From: Clostridium thermobutyricum DSM 4928
GTDB taxonomy: Bacteria; Bacillota; Clostridia; Clostridiales; Clostridiaceae
Direction of reading: 5' to 3'
DNA length: 64,000 nt
Assembly (NCBI RefSeq): GCF_002050515.1
Contig: NZ_LTAY01000037.1
Coordinates: 62,001-126,000 of the forward strand
In this document: in pieces, positions 31,353 through 41,404 of the stretch
Numbering within the stretch: position 1 is the first letter of the stretch
Layout of the letters: each line of letters starts with the position of its first letter
Program-made: the position numbers and the translations under genes
Notes under the pieces: model-generated
The model's database searches: none
What the model saw: the letters and a program-made list of their open reading frames with translations, nothing else
Told to the model about the DNA's origin: nothing

Positions 31353-32694
31353 TATAGTCCTCCTCTTCTTCTATAAAATCTATATAATCTATATAAGTTA
31401 TATCTCCATTTATTAAATGTTTGTAAGCCATTTCTTTCATCTTATTATTAGAAAGCATATTCCTATCTTTTTGTAATTCTTCTATTGAAAAAGTTTTATC
31501 AAGTTTATATATTTGAGATAATAATATTCTTCCTTTATAGCCTGTATAACTGCATTTAGTGCATCCTACTCTTTTAAAGCATTTTAAATTTTCTCCGTTA
31601 AAATTTATTGTTTCTTCCTGTTTACAATCATCACAAAGCTTTTTTATTAATCTTTGTGATATAATTCCTACTAATGCTTCTCTTAAAAATTTTTCATCTA
31701 TGCCAAGATCTTTTAATCTAAAAAACACTTCTCTCCCTGAAATTGAATGCAGAGTTGAATAAACTTTATGTCCTGTTATAGATGCTCTAATAGCCATTTT
31801 AGCTGTTTCACTATCTCTTATTTCACCTATCATAACTATATCTGGGTCCTGTCTTAAAACTGACCTTAATGCATTTGAAAAATCTAAATTTACTTTCCTA
31901 TTAAGTTGAATTTGATTTATTCCATCTATAGAAACTTCCACAGGATCCTCAATACTGGTTATATTTATTCCATCATCTTTAGAACTTTCTAAAATTGAAT
32001 ATAAAGAAGTAGATTTTCCAGAACCAGTTGGCCCATTTATAATAACCAATCCTTCTTTTTTTCTTACTATTCTTATCAAATCTCTTCTTTGTTCTTCTAT
32101 ATTGGTTAAATCTCTAAAATCTAATTTTATTAATCCTTCTCTTAATATTCTAATTACTAATTTTTCTCCATTTATAGTTTTTATTATAGAAACTCTTAAA
32201 TTATATTCATTATTATTTAGCTTAAATTTCATTTTCCCATCTTGTGGTTTTCTTTTTTCTGTTATATCTAAATTACTATTGTTCTTTATTCTAGATATAA
32301 CCTTTTCATAAATTTCATAAGATATTTTATATCTTTTTACTAATAATCCATCTATTCTAAATCTTATATTAACTCCACCTCTGCTAGGTTCAAAATGTAT
32401 ATCACTTGCTCTATCATTTATAGCTTCTTCAATTATTATATTTTCTACATTTTCATTTAGTTCTAAAAATATCATGTGCTTTAATTTTAAAAATTCATCT
32501 TCATTTATTTCTAAAATTTTTATTGGAAGTCCATATATAAGATTTAACCTATCTATATAATTATTTTTGGAATTATCACAAATTATATAAACAAAATCTT
32601 CTTTATTTATTGGGATTAAATCTAATTCAAAGCATTTATTTAAAGATAATTTTTCTATATATTTAAAGTCTATTTCATCTATTAAATTTTTCAT
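31330..32694 (-). CDS. pilB: PilB/GspE-type pilus assembly ATPase
   Basis: About 454 residues when started at 32694 (MKNLIDEIDFKYIEK). That start has GAGGTGATGCAT in front; the open frame continues to 32742 but without a site. Walker A GPTGSGKS lies at about 221-228, with the Asp-box (SIEDPVE), Walker B region (QDPDIVMIGEIRD), the His box (GHKVYSTLHS) and a CxxC pair with zinc-binding character (CDDCKQ, CTKCSYTGYKGR). It powers pilus extension or pseudopilus assembly. No PilT-like retraction ATPase lies here. It is the first gene of the operon. Confidence 0.92.
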   Translation of the reverse strand: MKNLIDEIDFKYIEKLSLNKCFELDLIPINKEDFVYIICDNSKNNYIDRLNLIYGLPIKILEINEDEFLKLKHMIFLELNENVENIIIEEAINDRASDIHFEPSRGGVNIRFRIDGLLVKRYKISYEIYEKVISRIKNNSNLDITEKRKPQDGKMKFKLNNNEYNLRVSIIKTINGEKLVIRILREGLIKLDFRDLTNIEEQRRDLIRIVRKKEGLVIINGPTGSGKSTSLYSILESSKDDGINITSIEDPVEVSIDGINQIQLNRKVNLDFSNALRSVLRQDPDIVMIGEIRDSETAKMAIRASITGHKVYSTLHSISGREVFFRLKDLGIDEKFLREALVGIISQRLIKKLCDDCKQEETINFNGENLKCFKRVGCTKCSYTGYKGRILLSQIYKLDKTFSIEELQKDRNMLSNNKMKEMAYKHLINGDITYIDYIDFIEEEEDYNDQYKIL

Positions 32695-32754
32695 ATGCAT
32701 CACCTCATTTAAATCCTTGTCATTTTTACCATTTTTATACATTTAAGTATATAA

Positions 32755-32782
32755 AAAAGAATATCATTTCTGATATTCTTTT
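32755..32782 (-). terminator. Intrinsic terminator after the lipoprotein gene
   Basis: Arms AAAAGAATATCA and TGATATTCTTTT separated by TTTC, overlapping the stop codon of the lipoprotein gene, with TTTTTTATA on the minus strand. It separates dapF/lipoprotein transcription from the pilus operon, which therefore needs its own promoter in about 32700-32755; I cannot define one with confidence. Confidence 0.75.
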
Positions 32783-33779
32783 AATTTATTTTTATAAAAT
32801 TATATTTTCCACTATTTTCAGTTAAAAGGTTTATCCCATTATCTTTACTATAGCTATATACATCTAAATTTTTTTCTCCTGTATTTGATCCCATAAATAA
32901 AATTTCTCCACTTTTATTTATGCTTAATCCAGATTTCATTTCTATTTTTTCAGGGAAATCATAAACTACTCTATCTAATTCTCCATCACTTAAAATATAT
33001 AAAGAATTTTTATCATTCTTTGTAGACCCTAAAATATAATAGTTGTTTTCACTTTTCAAAACATCACTTAATAAATCTATATTACTACTTAAAGTCTCTA
33101 CACTTTTATCTTTTAATTTTAAGCTTTTCAATAATTTCTCATCTTCATTAACTCTTTGTAGAAATATTATTTCATCTTTATAAGATTTAAAAAATTCTAA
33201 ATATCCACTGTCTATTTTATATATAAGCTCTTCTTTTCCAGTTTCTAAATTATAACTAAAAATTCCATTTTCTTTTTTTTCTGATATCCCATAATATATT
33301 AAAGTATTTTCTCCTATAAAATCAAAGAATTTTCCTGATATTGAGACTTTTGAATTTATATTTACCTGTTTATTATCTTCTATATTTAATACTTTTAATG
33401 TGTATATATTATCATAAACCATATAACCTAAATATTTTCCATCATCAGATAAATGTAAATTTTCGTAATTATTTTCTTCTAACTTTTTTTCTTTTCCTTT
33501 AGAATAAAAGTAATGCCTATTATTCCTTATAAAAATATAATTTCCTGATTTCTTGTTATATTCCACTATAGGATCATCATTTTGCACTTTTTTATAGCCC
33601 GTTTCTGTTAAATTTAAATTTGATATACCTGATCCTTTTTCTTCTATTAATGAACCCAATTCTATATCTATAATATTAGTTTTAGGACTTAATGTATCAT
33701 CTACCTTACCACATGAATATAAAAAAGCTATCAGTATAAAACTAGTTATTAAAAATATCCCCTTCTTTTTTATTCTCAT
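32781..33779 (-). CDS. Lipoprotein with a possible beta-propeller fold
   Basis: A 332-residue protein with a lipoprotein signal peptide: basic MRIKKKG, hydrophobic core and lipobox LYSC at about 20-23, then a long extracellular part. Repeating units such as SDDGKYLGYMVYDNIYTLKVLNIEDNKQ and LSINKSGEILFMGSNTGEKNLDVYSYSKDNG suggest a TolB/WD40-like propeller. Function unknown. It is 19 bp downstream of dapF and co-transcribed with it. Confidence 0.75.
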   Translation of the reverse strand: MRIKKKGIFLITSFILIAFLYSCGKVDDTLSPKTNIIDIELGSLIEEKGSGISNLNLTETGYKKVQNDDPIVEYNKKSGNYIFIRNNRHYFYSKGKEKKLEENNYENLHLSDDGKYLGYMVYDNIYTLKVLNIEDNKQVNINSKVSISGKFFDFIGENTLIYYGISEKKENGIFSYNLETGKEELIYKIDSGYLEFFKSYKDEIIFLQRVNEDEKLLKSLKLKDKSVETLSSNIDLLSDVLKSENNYYILGSTKNDKNSLYILSDGELDRVVYDFPEKIEMKSGLSINKSGEILFMGSNTGEKNLDVYSYSKDNGINLLTENSGKYNFIKIN

Positions 33780-33798
33780 CTTTTATCCCTTTTACAAA

Positions 33799-34620
33799 TT
33801 ATAATATTTCACCTTCACAAATATATTCTCCTGGGCCTGTCATATAAATTCCCTCTTCTTCTAAATCTATATTAAGCTTACCTCCTGGAAGTGTTACCTC
33901 TACATTTTTATAAACATGTCCCAATCTATTTAAAATTGCTACACTTGCACATGCTCCTGTTCCACAAGCTAAAGTTTCTCCTGCTCCACGTTCCCAAGTT
34001 CTTACTATTATATGTTCTTTATCTATTATCTTTATAAAGTTAATATTTGAACCTTCTTTAAATATTTCTAATTTTTCTATATTCTTACCAAAATTAGTTT
34101 TAAATTTATCTTCATTATCTATTATTACTGTATGTGGTACTCCAACTAAAGCAGTATTTAATAATACTTCATTTCCACAAACATCAACTTTAAAGTTTAT
34201 TATTTCTTCTAATCCTTCTTTTAATGGAATATCTGAAGCTTTATAAGATTCTTTTCCCATAAACACTCTAACTCCAGTAACTTCTTCACCTTTTAAATTT
34301 AATTTTATATCTTTTCTTCCATCACCAGTTTCTACTGAAAATTCCTTTCCTTTTACAAAACCTTTATCATATACATATCTACTAAAACATCTTATTGCAT
34401 TTCCGCACATATTTGGCTTAGAACCATCACTATTTATAATAGTCATTTGTATATCACAATTTTTTGAACTTCTAACTAATACTAATCCATCTGCTCCTAT
34501 TCCAAAATGTCTATCACAAACCTTTATTGCAATTTCACTTTCTTTTTCTACTAATTTATTTTCTAAATCTTCTACAAAGATAAAATCATTACCTATTCCA
34601 TGCATTTTAACAAATTTCAT
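33799..34620 (-). CDS. dapF: Diaminopimelate epimerase
   Basis: A 273-residue enzyme that converts LL- to meso-diaminopimelate for lysine and peptidoglycan. Both active-site cysteines are present, in NMCGNAIRCFSRY and GETLACGTGACA; the start KMHGIGNDFIFVED is typical. It is divergent from rqcH, with an 89-bp shared upstream region. Confidence 0.95.
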   Translation of the reverse strand: MKFVKMHGIGNDFIFVEDLENKLVEKESEIAIKVCDRHFGIGADGLVLVRSSKNCDIQMTIINSDGSKPNMCGNAIRCFSRYVYDKGFVKGKEFSVETGDGRKDIKLNLKGEEVTGVRVFMGKESYKASDIPLKEGLEEIINFKVDVCGNEVLLNTALVGVPHTVIIDNEDKFKTNFGKNIEKLEIFKEGSNINFIKIIDKEHIIVRTWERGAGETLACGTGACASVAILNRLGHVYKNVEVTLPGGKLNIDLEEEGIYMTGPGEYICEGEIL

Positions 34621-34645
34621 GTTTTATTCCCCTCCGCTTATTTTA

Positions 34646-34675
34646 TTGATAAATCTAATCATCTAATGTTATACT
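34646..34675 (+). promoter_or_regulatory. Probable rqcH promoter
   Basis: On the plus strand TTGATA (34646-34651), 18 bp, TATACT (34670-34675), about 35 bp before the rqcH start (AGAAAGAAGGAAATATAA). The divergent dapF promoter should overlap but is not clear. Confidence 0.5.
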
Positions 34676-34709
34676 ATCCTTAAACAATCTTAGAAAGAAG
34701 GAAATATAA

Positions 34710-36434
34710 ATGGCACTAGATGGTATATTTTTAAATAGTTTAATAGATAACTTAAAAGAATATTTAATAAATGGTAAAATTGATAAAATAAATCAGCCTG
34801 AAAAAGATGAAATTATATTAACAATTAGAAATAATAGAAAAAACCATAAACTATTAATTTCTGCTTCTCCTAGATTTTCTAGAATGCATCTAACAAACAT
34901 TCCAAAAGAAAATCCACTTAAAGCCCCATTATTTACTATGGTTTTAAGAAAATACCTTTTAGGAGGTACAATCCTGGATGTAGTCCAAATAAATGGAGAT
35001 AGATTAATTGAAATTAAAATATCTGCAAATGATGAACTTGGCTTTAACAGTAAATACTCTCTTATTATCGAAATAATGGGTAGACATTCCAATATTTCTC
35101 TTGTACGTGAAAGAGATAATAAAGTTATGGAATGTATAAAACACATTACTCCTGATATAAATACTTTTAGAGTTTTATATCCTGGTACAGAATATGTTTA
35201 TCCACCAAAATCAACTAAATTAAATCCATATAATTTTACTTTAGAGGAATTTAAACCTTTTGTAAATACTTTAGAAGAATTAAACGAAAACTTTTTTTCA
35301 AATACTTTCATAGGTATAAGCAAACCCCTATCTAAAGAATTATATTTAGAAAATGAAGAAAATTTATCTTCAATAAATGATGATTCAAAATTATATGATT
35401 TATTGAAAAATCTGTTCCAAAATTTAAAGGAAAATGTTTCATTTAATATATTTATAGATGAGAATGGTAATTTTAAAGATTTTCATTGCTTTAAATTTAA
35501 AAAAGAATTTAGCAATTTTATAACTTATGATTCTCCATCTGAATTAATAGAAGATTATTTCTTTAAAAAAGATAAACAAGATAGACTTCATAACAAATCA
35601 AATGATCTTCAAAGATTTTTAAATACTAATATTGATAGATGTAAAAAGAAAGATAAGATTTTAAATAAAACTATTGAAGATTGTGCTCAAAAAGAAAAAT
35701 TTAAAGTTTATGGTGATTTATTAACTTCCTATATATATTCTATAAAAGAAGGAGAAAAATCAATAACCCTTCAAAATTTTTATAGCGTAAATTTAGAAAA
35801 TATTACTATACCTTTAAATGAAAATAAATCTGCTTCACAAAATGTTCAGCTATATTATAAAAAATACAATAAAATGAAAAAAGCTGAAGAAGAAGCTTTT
35901 ATTCAACTTGAGAAAAATGAGCATGAATTAGAATATTTAAATTCAGTTTTAACAAACCTTTTAAATATAGAGGATTATGGAGAAATTGATGAAATAAAAG
36001 AGGAACTTATGGAGACAGGTTATTTGAAATTTAAAAAACTAAAAAAATCAAATCATAAAAAATCAAAACCTCTTCACTTTGTTTCTTCTGACGGCATAGA
36101 TATTTATGTTGGAAAAAATAATATACAAAATGATTATTTAAGTTTAAAATTTGCTAAAAAGAATTACTTATGGCTTCATACTAAAGATATTCCAGGTTCT
36201 CATGTTATTGTCTGTACTGATGAATTAATAGATAATACTATTGAAGAAGCATCTGTTATTGCAGCTTATTATAGCAAAGCTAAATTTTCTTCAAAAGTTC
36301 CTGTAGATTATACTTTTGTTAAAAATCTTAAAAAACCTGCTAATGGAAAGCCAGGAATGGTAATTTATCATACTAACTGGACTCTTTATACAGAGCCAAA
36401 AGATTTTCCTAACTTAAATATTAAACAGCTATAA
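34710..36434 (+). CDS. rqcH: RqcH / FbpA (Rqc2-type NFACT protein)
   Basis: A 574-residue protein with the full NFACT plan: NFACT-N (ALDGIFLNSLIDNLKEYL, FTMVLRKYLLGGTI), a HhH and coiled-coil middle (about 300-430, DRCKKKDKILNKTIEDC and EEAFIQLEKNEHELEYLN) and a C-terminal NFACT-R domain (DGIDIYVGKNNIQNDYLSLKFAKKNYLWLHTKDIPGSHVIV). RqcH binds stalled 50S-peptidyl-tRNA and adds C-terminal Ala tails. In clostridia it is also called fibronectin-binding protein FbpA. It is monocistronic, closed by the terminator at 36441-36471. Confidence 0.93.
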   Translation: MALDGIFLNSLIDNLKEYLINGKIDKINQPEKDEIILTIRNNRKNHKLLISASPRFSRMHLTNIPKENPLKAPLFTMVLRKYLLGGTILDVVQINGDRLIEIKISANDELGFNSKYSLIIEIMGRHSNISLVRERDNKVMECIKHITPDINTFRVLYPGTEYVYPPKSTKLNPYNFTLEEFKPFVNTLEELNENFFSNTFIGISKPLSKELYLENEENLSSINDDSKLYDLLKNLFQNLKENVSFNIFIDENGNFKDFHCFKFKKEFSNFITYDSPSELIEDYFFKKDKQDRLHNKSNDLQRFLNTNIDRCKKKDKILNKTIEDCAQKEKFKVYGDLLTSYIYSIKEGEKSITLQNFYSVNLENITIPLNENKSASQNVQLYYKKYNKMKKAEEEAFIQLEKNEHELEYLNSVLTNLLNIEDYGEIDEIKEELMETGYLKFKKLKKSNHKKSKPLHFVSSDGIDIYVGKNNIQNDYLSLKFAKKNYLWLHTKDIPGSHVIVCTDELIDNTIEEASVIAAYYSKAKFSSKVPVDYTFVKNLKKPANGKPGMVIYHTNWTLYTEPKDFPNLNIKQL

Positions 36435-36440
36435 TAAATA

Positions 36441-36471
36441 AAAAAAACGGATTTTTTAAATCCGTTTTTTT
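36441..36471. terminator. Bidirectional terminator between rqcH and the rlmL-like gene
   Basis: A stem with arms ACGGATTT/AAATCCGT flanked by A and T runs on both sides. It serves the rightward rqcH transcript and the leftward rlmL-like transcript. Confidence 0.9.
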
Positions 36472-36490
36472 ATCATTAATCGTTAATTTC

Positions 36491-37654
36491 TTATCCAATT
36501 AAACACTGAACTACTGTATCACCAGCATTTTTTATTTTATCATTATCAAAATATTGATAATAATAACATTTTAATTTACCGTTATAAAGTTTTCTATTTT
36601 TTGTTTCTTTTATTCCAAAAGCTTTACCAAAGTTCTCAAAAGAAGTAAGGATATTAAATTCCCAAGTATCATATTGCTTTTTATACTTACCAAATATTTT
36701 ATTTAACATTTCAACTTCTTTATAATCACTCAATCTTTCTCCATATGGAGGATTTGTAATTATAAATCCATATTTATGTTTGTTTGAAAAAGCTTTAAAA
36801 TCTCTTTCTTGGAATTTAACCCATTTATCAACTCCAGCTTTTACAGCATTGTTTTTAGCAGTTCTTAAAACTCTTTTATCTATATCATAACCTATAATAT
36901 CTAAATCATAATCTTTTATAGCATTTCTAGCTCCTTCTCTAACTTGATCAAATATTTCTTTATCCATAGTTGGCCAAGTTTCGCATACAAAGCTTCTATT
37001 AAGCCCAGGTGCTATGTTTTGCATTATCATACACGCTTCTATTAATATAGTTCCTGAACCACAAAAAGGATCTATTAGTGTATAATCTTTTTTCCATCTT
37101 GAAAGTAAAACCATAGATGCTGCAAGTGTTTCTTTTAATGGAGCTGCTCCTGAATTTTCTCTATATCCTCTTTTATGAAGTCCTGGTCCTGTAGTATCTA
37201 TAGTAAGAGTTACTTTATCTTTTAAAATAGCAACCTCTATTTTATATACTGGTCCATCTTCTGGAAAAGTATTTATTCCATATGCCTCACTCATACTAGT
37301 TACAATTGCTTTTTTAACAATAGATTGGCAATCTGGAACACTGTGAAGAGTAGATTTTATTGATTTACCAGTTACGTGCATAACACCATTTTTCGGAATA
37401 ATACTACTCCAATTTACTTTTTTTGTACCTTGGAATAATTCCTCAAAGCTTCTAGCTTCAAATTCTGCCATATTTATAAGTACTCTATCAGCAGTTCTTA
37501 AATGAGTATTTGCAATGGCAATATCCATCTCATCACCTTCAAAAAATACTTTTCCATTTTCAGATTTAAGATTTTCATATCCTAAAGCTTTAAGCTCTTT
37601 TGCAGTTATTCCTTCTATTCCAAACGTAGTTGTTGCAATTAATTTATAATCCAT
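36491..37654 (-). CDS. rlmL: THUMP-domain 23S rRNA methyltransferase (RlmL/YpsC-like)
   Basis: A 387-residue protein: N-terminal THUMP RNA-binding domain (about 45-155), then a Rossmann SAM-dependent methyltransferase (DPFCGSGTILIEACMI, GYDIDKRVLRTAKNNA and the catalytic NPPYGERL). The NPPY motif indicates N-methylation of a base, probably N2-guanine. The length matches the single-domain YpsC form rather than the fused RlmKL. The 3' end overlaps no other gene; pyrR is 11 bp upstream. Confidence 0.88.
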   Translation of the reverse strand: MDYKLIATTTFGIEGITAKELKALGYENLKSENGKVFFEGDEMDIAIANTHLRTADRVLINMAEFEARSFEELFQGTKKVNWSSIIPKNGVMHVTGKSIKSTLHSVPDCQSIVKKAIVTSMSEAYGINTFPEDGPVYKIEVAILKDKVTLTIDTTGPGLHKRGYRENSGAAPLKETLAASMVLLSRWKKDYTLIDPFCGSGTILIEACMIMQNIAPGLNRSFVCETWPTMDKEIFDQVREGARNAIKDYDLDIIGYDIDKRVLRTAKNNAVKAGVDKWVKFQERDFKAFSNKHKYGFIITNPPYGERLSDYKEVEMLNKIFGKYKKQYDTWEFNILTSFENFGKAFGIKETKNRKLYNGKLKCYYYQYFDNDKIKNAGDTVVQCLIG

Positions 37655-37665
37655 TTATGTTCTCC

Positions 37666-38217
<552 letters not shown>

Positions 38218-39135
38218 CTAAATACAATCTTTTCTTAAATTTTCTAATAATTTTTTATAATTTTCTGGTAGTTCTGAAGAAAACTCCATATATTCTCCTG
38301 TTCTAGGATGAATAAATCCAAGAACTTTTGCATGAAGCATTTGTCCATCATCTTTAAACTTCTGTTTTTTAAATCCATATAAAGGATCTCCAACTAAAGG
38401 ATATCCAATAGATGACATATGTACTCTTATCTGATGAGTTCTTCCTGTTTCCAATACACATTTAACAAGAGTAGAATTTTTAAATCTTTCTATAACACTA
38501 TAATGAGTTACAGCTCTCTTTCCATCCGCTGTTATTGCTATCTTTAATCTATCTCTTTTACTTCTTGCAAGAGGTTTATCTATAGTTCCACTATCTTTTT
38601 TAAGTCTTCCTTCCACAAGTGCATAATATTCTCTTTTCATGCTATGATCCTTAAGTTGCTCTGAAAGTTTAACATGAGCTTCATCATTTTTTGCAACTAC
38701 TAAAACTCCTGTAGTATCCTTATCTATTCTATGAACTATACCAGGTCTTATTACCCCATTTATACTAGATAAATCTTTACAATGGTAAAGAAGTGCATTT
38801 ACAAGAGTTCCTTCATAATTTCCTGGTGCAGGATGAACAACCATACCTTTAGGTTTATTTACAACAATTACATCAGAATCTTCATATAATATATCTATTG
38901 GAATATTTTCTTTTTTTACTTCTAATTCTACTGGCTCTTTTATAGTTGTTTTTATAACATCATTTAATTTTAGTTTATAATTACTCTTAACCTTTTTATT
39001 ATTTACAAGAACATACCCTTCTTCTATCATTCCTTGTATATAAGATCTAGATTTACCTTCCATAATATCTGTTATAAATTTATCTATTCTAATTCCTTTA
39101 CTTTCTTCATTTATCTCAAAAATTTTTTCTTCCAT
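38218..39135 (-). CDS. rluD: RluD-family 23S rRNA pseudouridine synthase
   Basis: A 305-residue enzyme: N-terminal S4 domain (RIDKFITDIMEGKSRSYIQGMIEEGYVLVNNKKV), catalytic region with the invariant Asp in RPGIVHRIDKDTTGVLVVAKN, then ETGRTHQIRVHMSSIGYPLVGDPLYG. It modifies uridines in 23S rRNA. A strong promoter lies just upstream (39166-39194), and pyrR and the rlmL-like gene follow in one operon. Confidence 0.93.
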   Translation of the reverse strand: MEEKIFEINEESKGIRIDKFITDIMEGKSRSYIQGMIEEGYVLVNNKKVKSNYKLKLNDVIKTTIKEPVELEVKKENIPIDILYEDSDVIVVNKPKGMVVHPAPGNYEGTLVNALLYHCKDLSSINGVIRPGIVHRIDKDTTGVLVVAKNDEAHVKLSEQLKDHSMKREYYALVEGRLKKDSGTIDKPLARSKRDRLKIAITADGKRAVTHYSVIERFKNSTLVKCVLETGRTHQIRVHMSSIGYPLVGDPLYGFKKQKFKDDGQMLHAKVLGFIHPRTGEYMEFSSELPENYKKLLENLRKDCI

Positions 39136-39165
39136 TTATATACTCCTACAATTTATTACTTCTCA

Positions 39166-39194
39166 ATTATAATATAATAAATAATTTATCTCAA
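39166..39194 (-). promoter_or_regulatory. Promoter of rluD-pyrR-rlmL
   Basis: On the minus strand TTGAGA (39194-39189), a 17-bp spacer, TATAAT (39171-39166), about 31 bp before the rluD start. It lies just after the divIVA terminator. Confidence 0.7.
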
Positions 39195-39205
39195 TAATAT
39201 AATAA

Positions 39206-39246
39206 AAAAGGTTGATATTACTTATATTTTGTAATATCAACCTTTT
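39206..39246 (-). terminator. Intrinsic terminator after divIVA
   Basis: Sixteen-base arms (AAAAGGTTGATATTAC / GTAATATCAACCTTTT) with a nine-base loop, followed on the minus strand by TTTTTTATTATA. It ends the sepF-ylmH-divIVA transcript. Confidence 0.9.
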
Positions 39247-39251
39247 AATAA

Positions 39252-39851
39252 TTATTCTACATCGCTTGCAAAAAAGCTCTTTATTTCATCTAAATCATCA
39301 GCTTGTACATCTTCTACAACTTCATCAACAACTTCTTCATTATATCCAATTTCTTTTGGCATGAATTCATCAATTGGAGTTGCAATTGAATAATTTTTAT
39401 TTAAATCTCTTTCTAAATCATCAAATGTCTCTAGCTGTGTATTCATAAAGTTTCTAAATTTAACTCTAAATTTAATAAACTCTTGTTTTATTCTATCAAA
39501 TTCATCATTTATTTGAATCACATCATTGTGTGCCTTATCAACTATTTTTTGTGCAGTTTCATTAGCATTTTTAACTACAAGTTCAGCTTCTTTTTGTGAA
39601 CTTTCTTTAGCTTGATCTGCTGCATTTTGAGCTAATAAAAGTGTATTTTGTATTGTGCTTTCTATTTTAGCATAATGATCTATTTGCTCATTTAAAACTG
39701 TTATCTTTTCTTTTAATTTTGAATTTTCTTTATATAATTCCTCGTAATTTTCAATAACCTCATCTAAGAATTCATCAACTTCATCTGAATTATATCCTCT
39801 TAACCCTTTTTTAAACTCTTTATTGTTTATATCCATTGGAGTTAATTTCAT
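39252..39851 (-). CDS. divIVA: DivIVA
   Basis: A 199-residue polar/septal scaffold. The N-terminal lipid-binding motif is LTPMDINNKEFKKGLRGYNSDEVDEFLDEVIENYEELY, followed by a long coiled coil (ENSKLKEKITVLNEQIDHYAK; AQNAADQAKESSQKEAELVVKNANETAQKIV) and an acidic C-terminus. It binds negatively curved membranes at the septum. It closes the sepF-yggT-ylmH series. Confidence 0.93.
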   Translation of the reverse strand: MKLTPMDINNKEFKKGLRGYNSDEVDEFLDEVIENYEELYKENSKLKEKITVLNEQIDHYAKIESTIQNTLLLAQNAADQAKESSQKEAELVVKNANETAQKIVDKAHNDVIQINDEFDRIKQEFIKFRVKFRNFMNTQLETFDDLERDLNKNYSIATPIDEFMPKEIGYNEEVVDEVVEDVQADDLDEIKSFFASDVE

Positions 39852-39870
39852 AATAATAATACCACCTTTT

Positions 39871-40638
39871 CTATGTATATTTTTTTATAATAACTTTTAA
39901 TTTACCACTTTTACTATTCCCAACTATACTTCCTAGAATATACTTACCATATTTTCTTACAGTTATCCTATCGTTTTCTTTAACTTCTTTACTTTTATCT
40001 CTATATACAGAATAATTGATAAGCACATCACCTCTAGAAATAATCTCTTCTGCTGTACTTCTAGATTTTCTCGTTATCTTAGAAACAATTGAGTCTAATC
40101 TTTTTGATTGAACATTTATTACTTCTTCTATAAATTCATATCTTATATCTACTTCATCTGCTTCTAAAATATCTATATCACAACTGACATTAGAAATTCT
40201 ATTTAAATTTGAAGCTATATATTCTGCTATATCTGAAAAAGCAGCAACATAGCAAATATCATCTTTTACGATAAGATCTCCTAATTTATTTCTCTTTATC
40301 CCTAATGACATAATACTTCCTAAGTAATCTTTATGAGAAAGATTTTTAAATTTAGACTTATTTTTTATTTTTACAACCTTAATTGGATATTCAATTTGGT
40401 ATAAATTATTAAAACTAATAATTTTTCTTTCTGCCTCATTGAATACCCCATAAGATTCTATTTTAAAGTCCTTTATTTTTATATTATCTCTAAATATAGT
40501 CCAAATATTTGGTGTATAAAATTCATTTGAAAATAAAGTTATATCTTTCTCTAAAGCTAAATTAAATTTATCGTAAAGATTTATAATTTCATTTTTATCT
40601 TCTTCCTTAAAATTTTTAAAAAAATCTTCTTTATTCAT
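39871..40638 (-). CDS. ylmH: YlmH S4-domain RNA-binding protein
   Basis: A 255-residue protein. The C-terminal S4 domain (RLDSIVSKITRKSRSTAEEIISRGDVLINYSVYRDKSKEVKENDRITVRKYGKYI) is clear, and the N-terminal YlmH domain includes FYTPNIWTIFRDNIK and KNLSHKDYLGSIMSLGIKRNKLGDLIV. YlmH binds 50S-peptidyl-tRNA complexes and can take part in ribosome rescue, next to RqcH. It is one base from yggT. Confidence 0.88.
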   Translation of the reverse strand: MNKEDFFKNFKEEDKNEIINLYDKFNLALEKDITLFSNEFYTPNIWTIFRDNIKIKDFKIESYGVFNEAERKIISFNNLYQIEYPIKVVKIKNKSKFKNLSHKDYLGSIMSLGIKRNKLGDLIVKDDICYVAAFSDIAEYIASNLNRISNVSCDIDILEADEVDIRYEFIEEVINVQSKRLDSIVSKITRKSRSTAEEIISRGDVLINYSVYRDKSKEVKENDRITVRKYGKYILGSIVGNSKSGKLKVIIKKYT

Positions 40639-40639
40639 G

Positions 40640-40906
40640 CTAAAACAACAACCTTATAATTAAATTTTTTATAATATCTAAAGCTATTATAGCAAGAAGT
40701 GGAGAGAAGTCAATTTGGCTATATCCTAATATTTTAAAAAGTAGACTTCTAAAAGGTGCTAAAATTGGATTTACAATTGCTGATACAAACTCCCTTATCG
40801 AACCTAAGTTTACATTTCGTATAAATGAAAATATTACATCTGCTAATATAAACAATTCTAAAATATTAAATAAAGCATCTATAAATGTCAGTACTAATCT
40901 TGACAT
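40640..40906 (-). CDS. ylmG: YggT/YlmG membrane protein
   Basis: An 88-residue protein with two membrane segments (about 5-25 and 60-85) and the motif SAIVNPILAPFRSLL between them. It belongs to the YggT family, which accompanies sepF in most Firmicutes and Cyanobacteria and affects septum placement or membrane organisation. Confidence 0.9.
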   Translation of the reverse strand: MSRLVLTFIDALFNILELFILADVIFSFIRNVNLGSIREFVSAIVNPILAPFRSLLFKILGYSQIDFSPLLAIIALDIIKNLIIRLLF

Positions 40907-40916
40907 ATATTTTCAC

Positions 40917-41390
40917 CTACTTGCTCCAATTAAATAAAGCTTTTGATGATAACTCACTTTTTAATTCATTAGTAACTTCTACATTTGAAGGTGAAAGAAT
41001 ATAAACACCTTTATCAATTTCTTGGAAATCTCCTTTTAATGCATATGATGCTCCACTTATAAAATCTAGAAGTCTTCTTGCTGTTTTATTTTCAAGATTT
41101 GCTGTATTTATAACAACTATTCTTCTGTTACTTAAAGCATCACAAATTTCCATTGATTCTTCATATGAAGTTGGTTTTGTTATTAATACTTTTGCAGATG
41201 CATTATTGTGGATATTTACAACCTTATTATTTCTTCCACCACCAATTATAACAGGCCCACTTTCTTCTTCATAATCATCACTGTGTGCTAATTCATCATC
41301 ATCGAATCTATCGTCATCGAAATCATCGATATCTTCATCTTCATCTCCAAATCCTAAAAAGTTTTTCATTTTTGAAACCATATTTGCCAT
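40917..41390 (-). CDS. sepF: SepF cell division protein
   Basis: A 157-residue protein with an N-terminal amphipathic helix ([15 protein letters not shown]), an acidic linker ([18 protein letters not shown]) and the SepF core ([59 protein letters not shown]). SepF anchors FtsZ to the membrane and shapes the ring. FtsZ and FtsA are not encoded in this window. Confidence 0.93.
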   Translation of the reverse strand: MANMVSKMKNFLGFGDEDEDIDDFDDDRFDDDELAHSDDYEEESGPVIIGGGRNNKVVNIHNNASAKVLITKPTSYEESMEICDALSNRRIVVINTANLENKTARRLLDFISGASYALKGDFQEIDKGVYILSPSNVEVTNELKSELSSKALFNWSK

Positions 41391-41404
41391 ATTTTCATTT
41401 CCTC

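Noticed and set aside
32695-32742. Longer N-terminus of the pilus ATPase (MYKNGKNDKDLNE...)
   Set aside because: No ribosome binding site, while GAGGTGAT stands before the ATG at 32694 and the family starts there.
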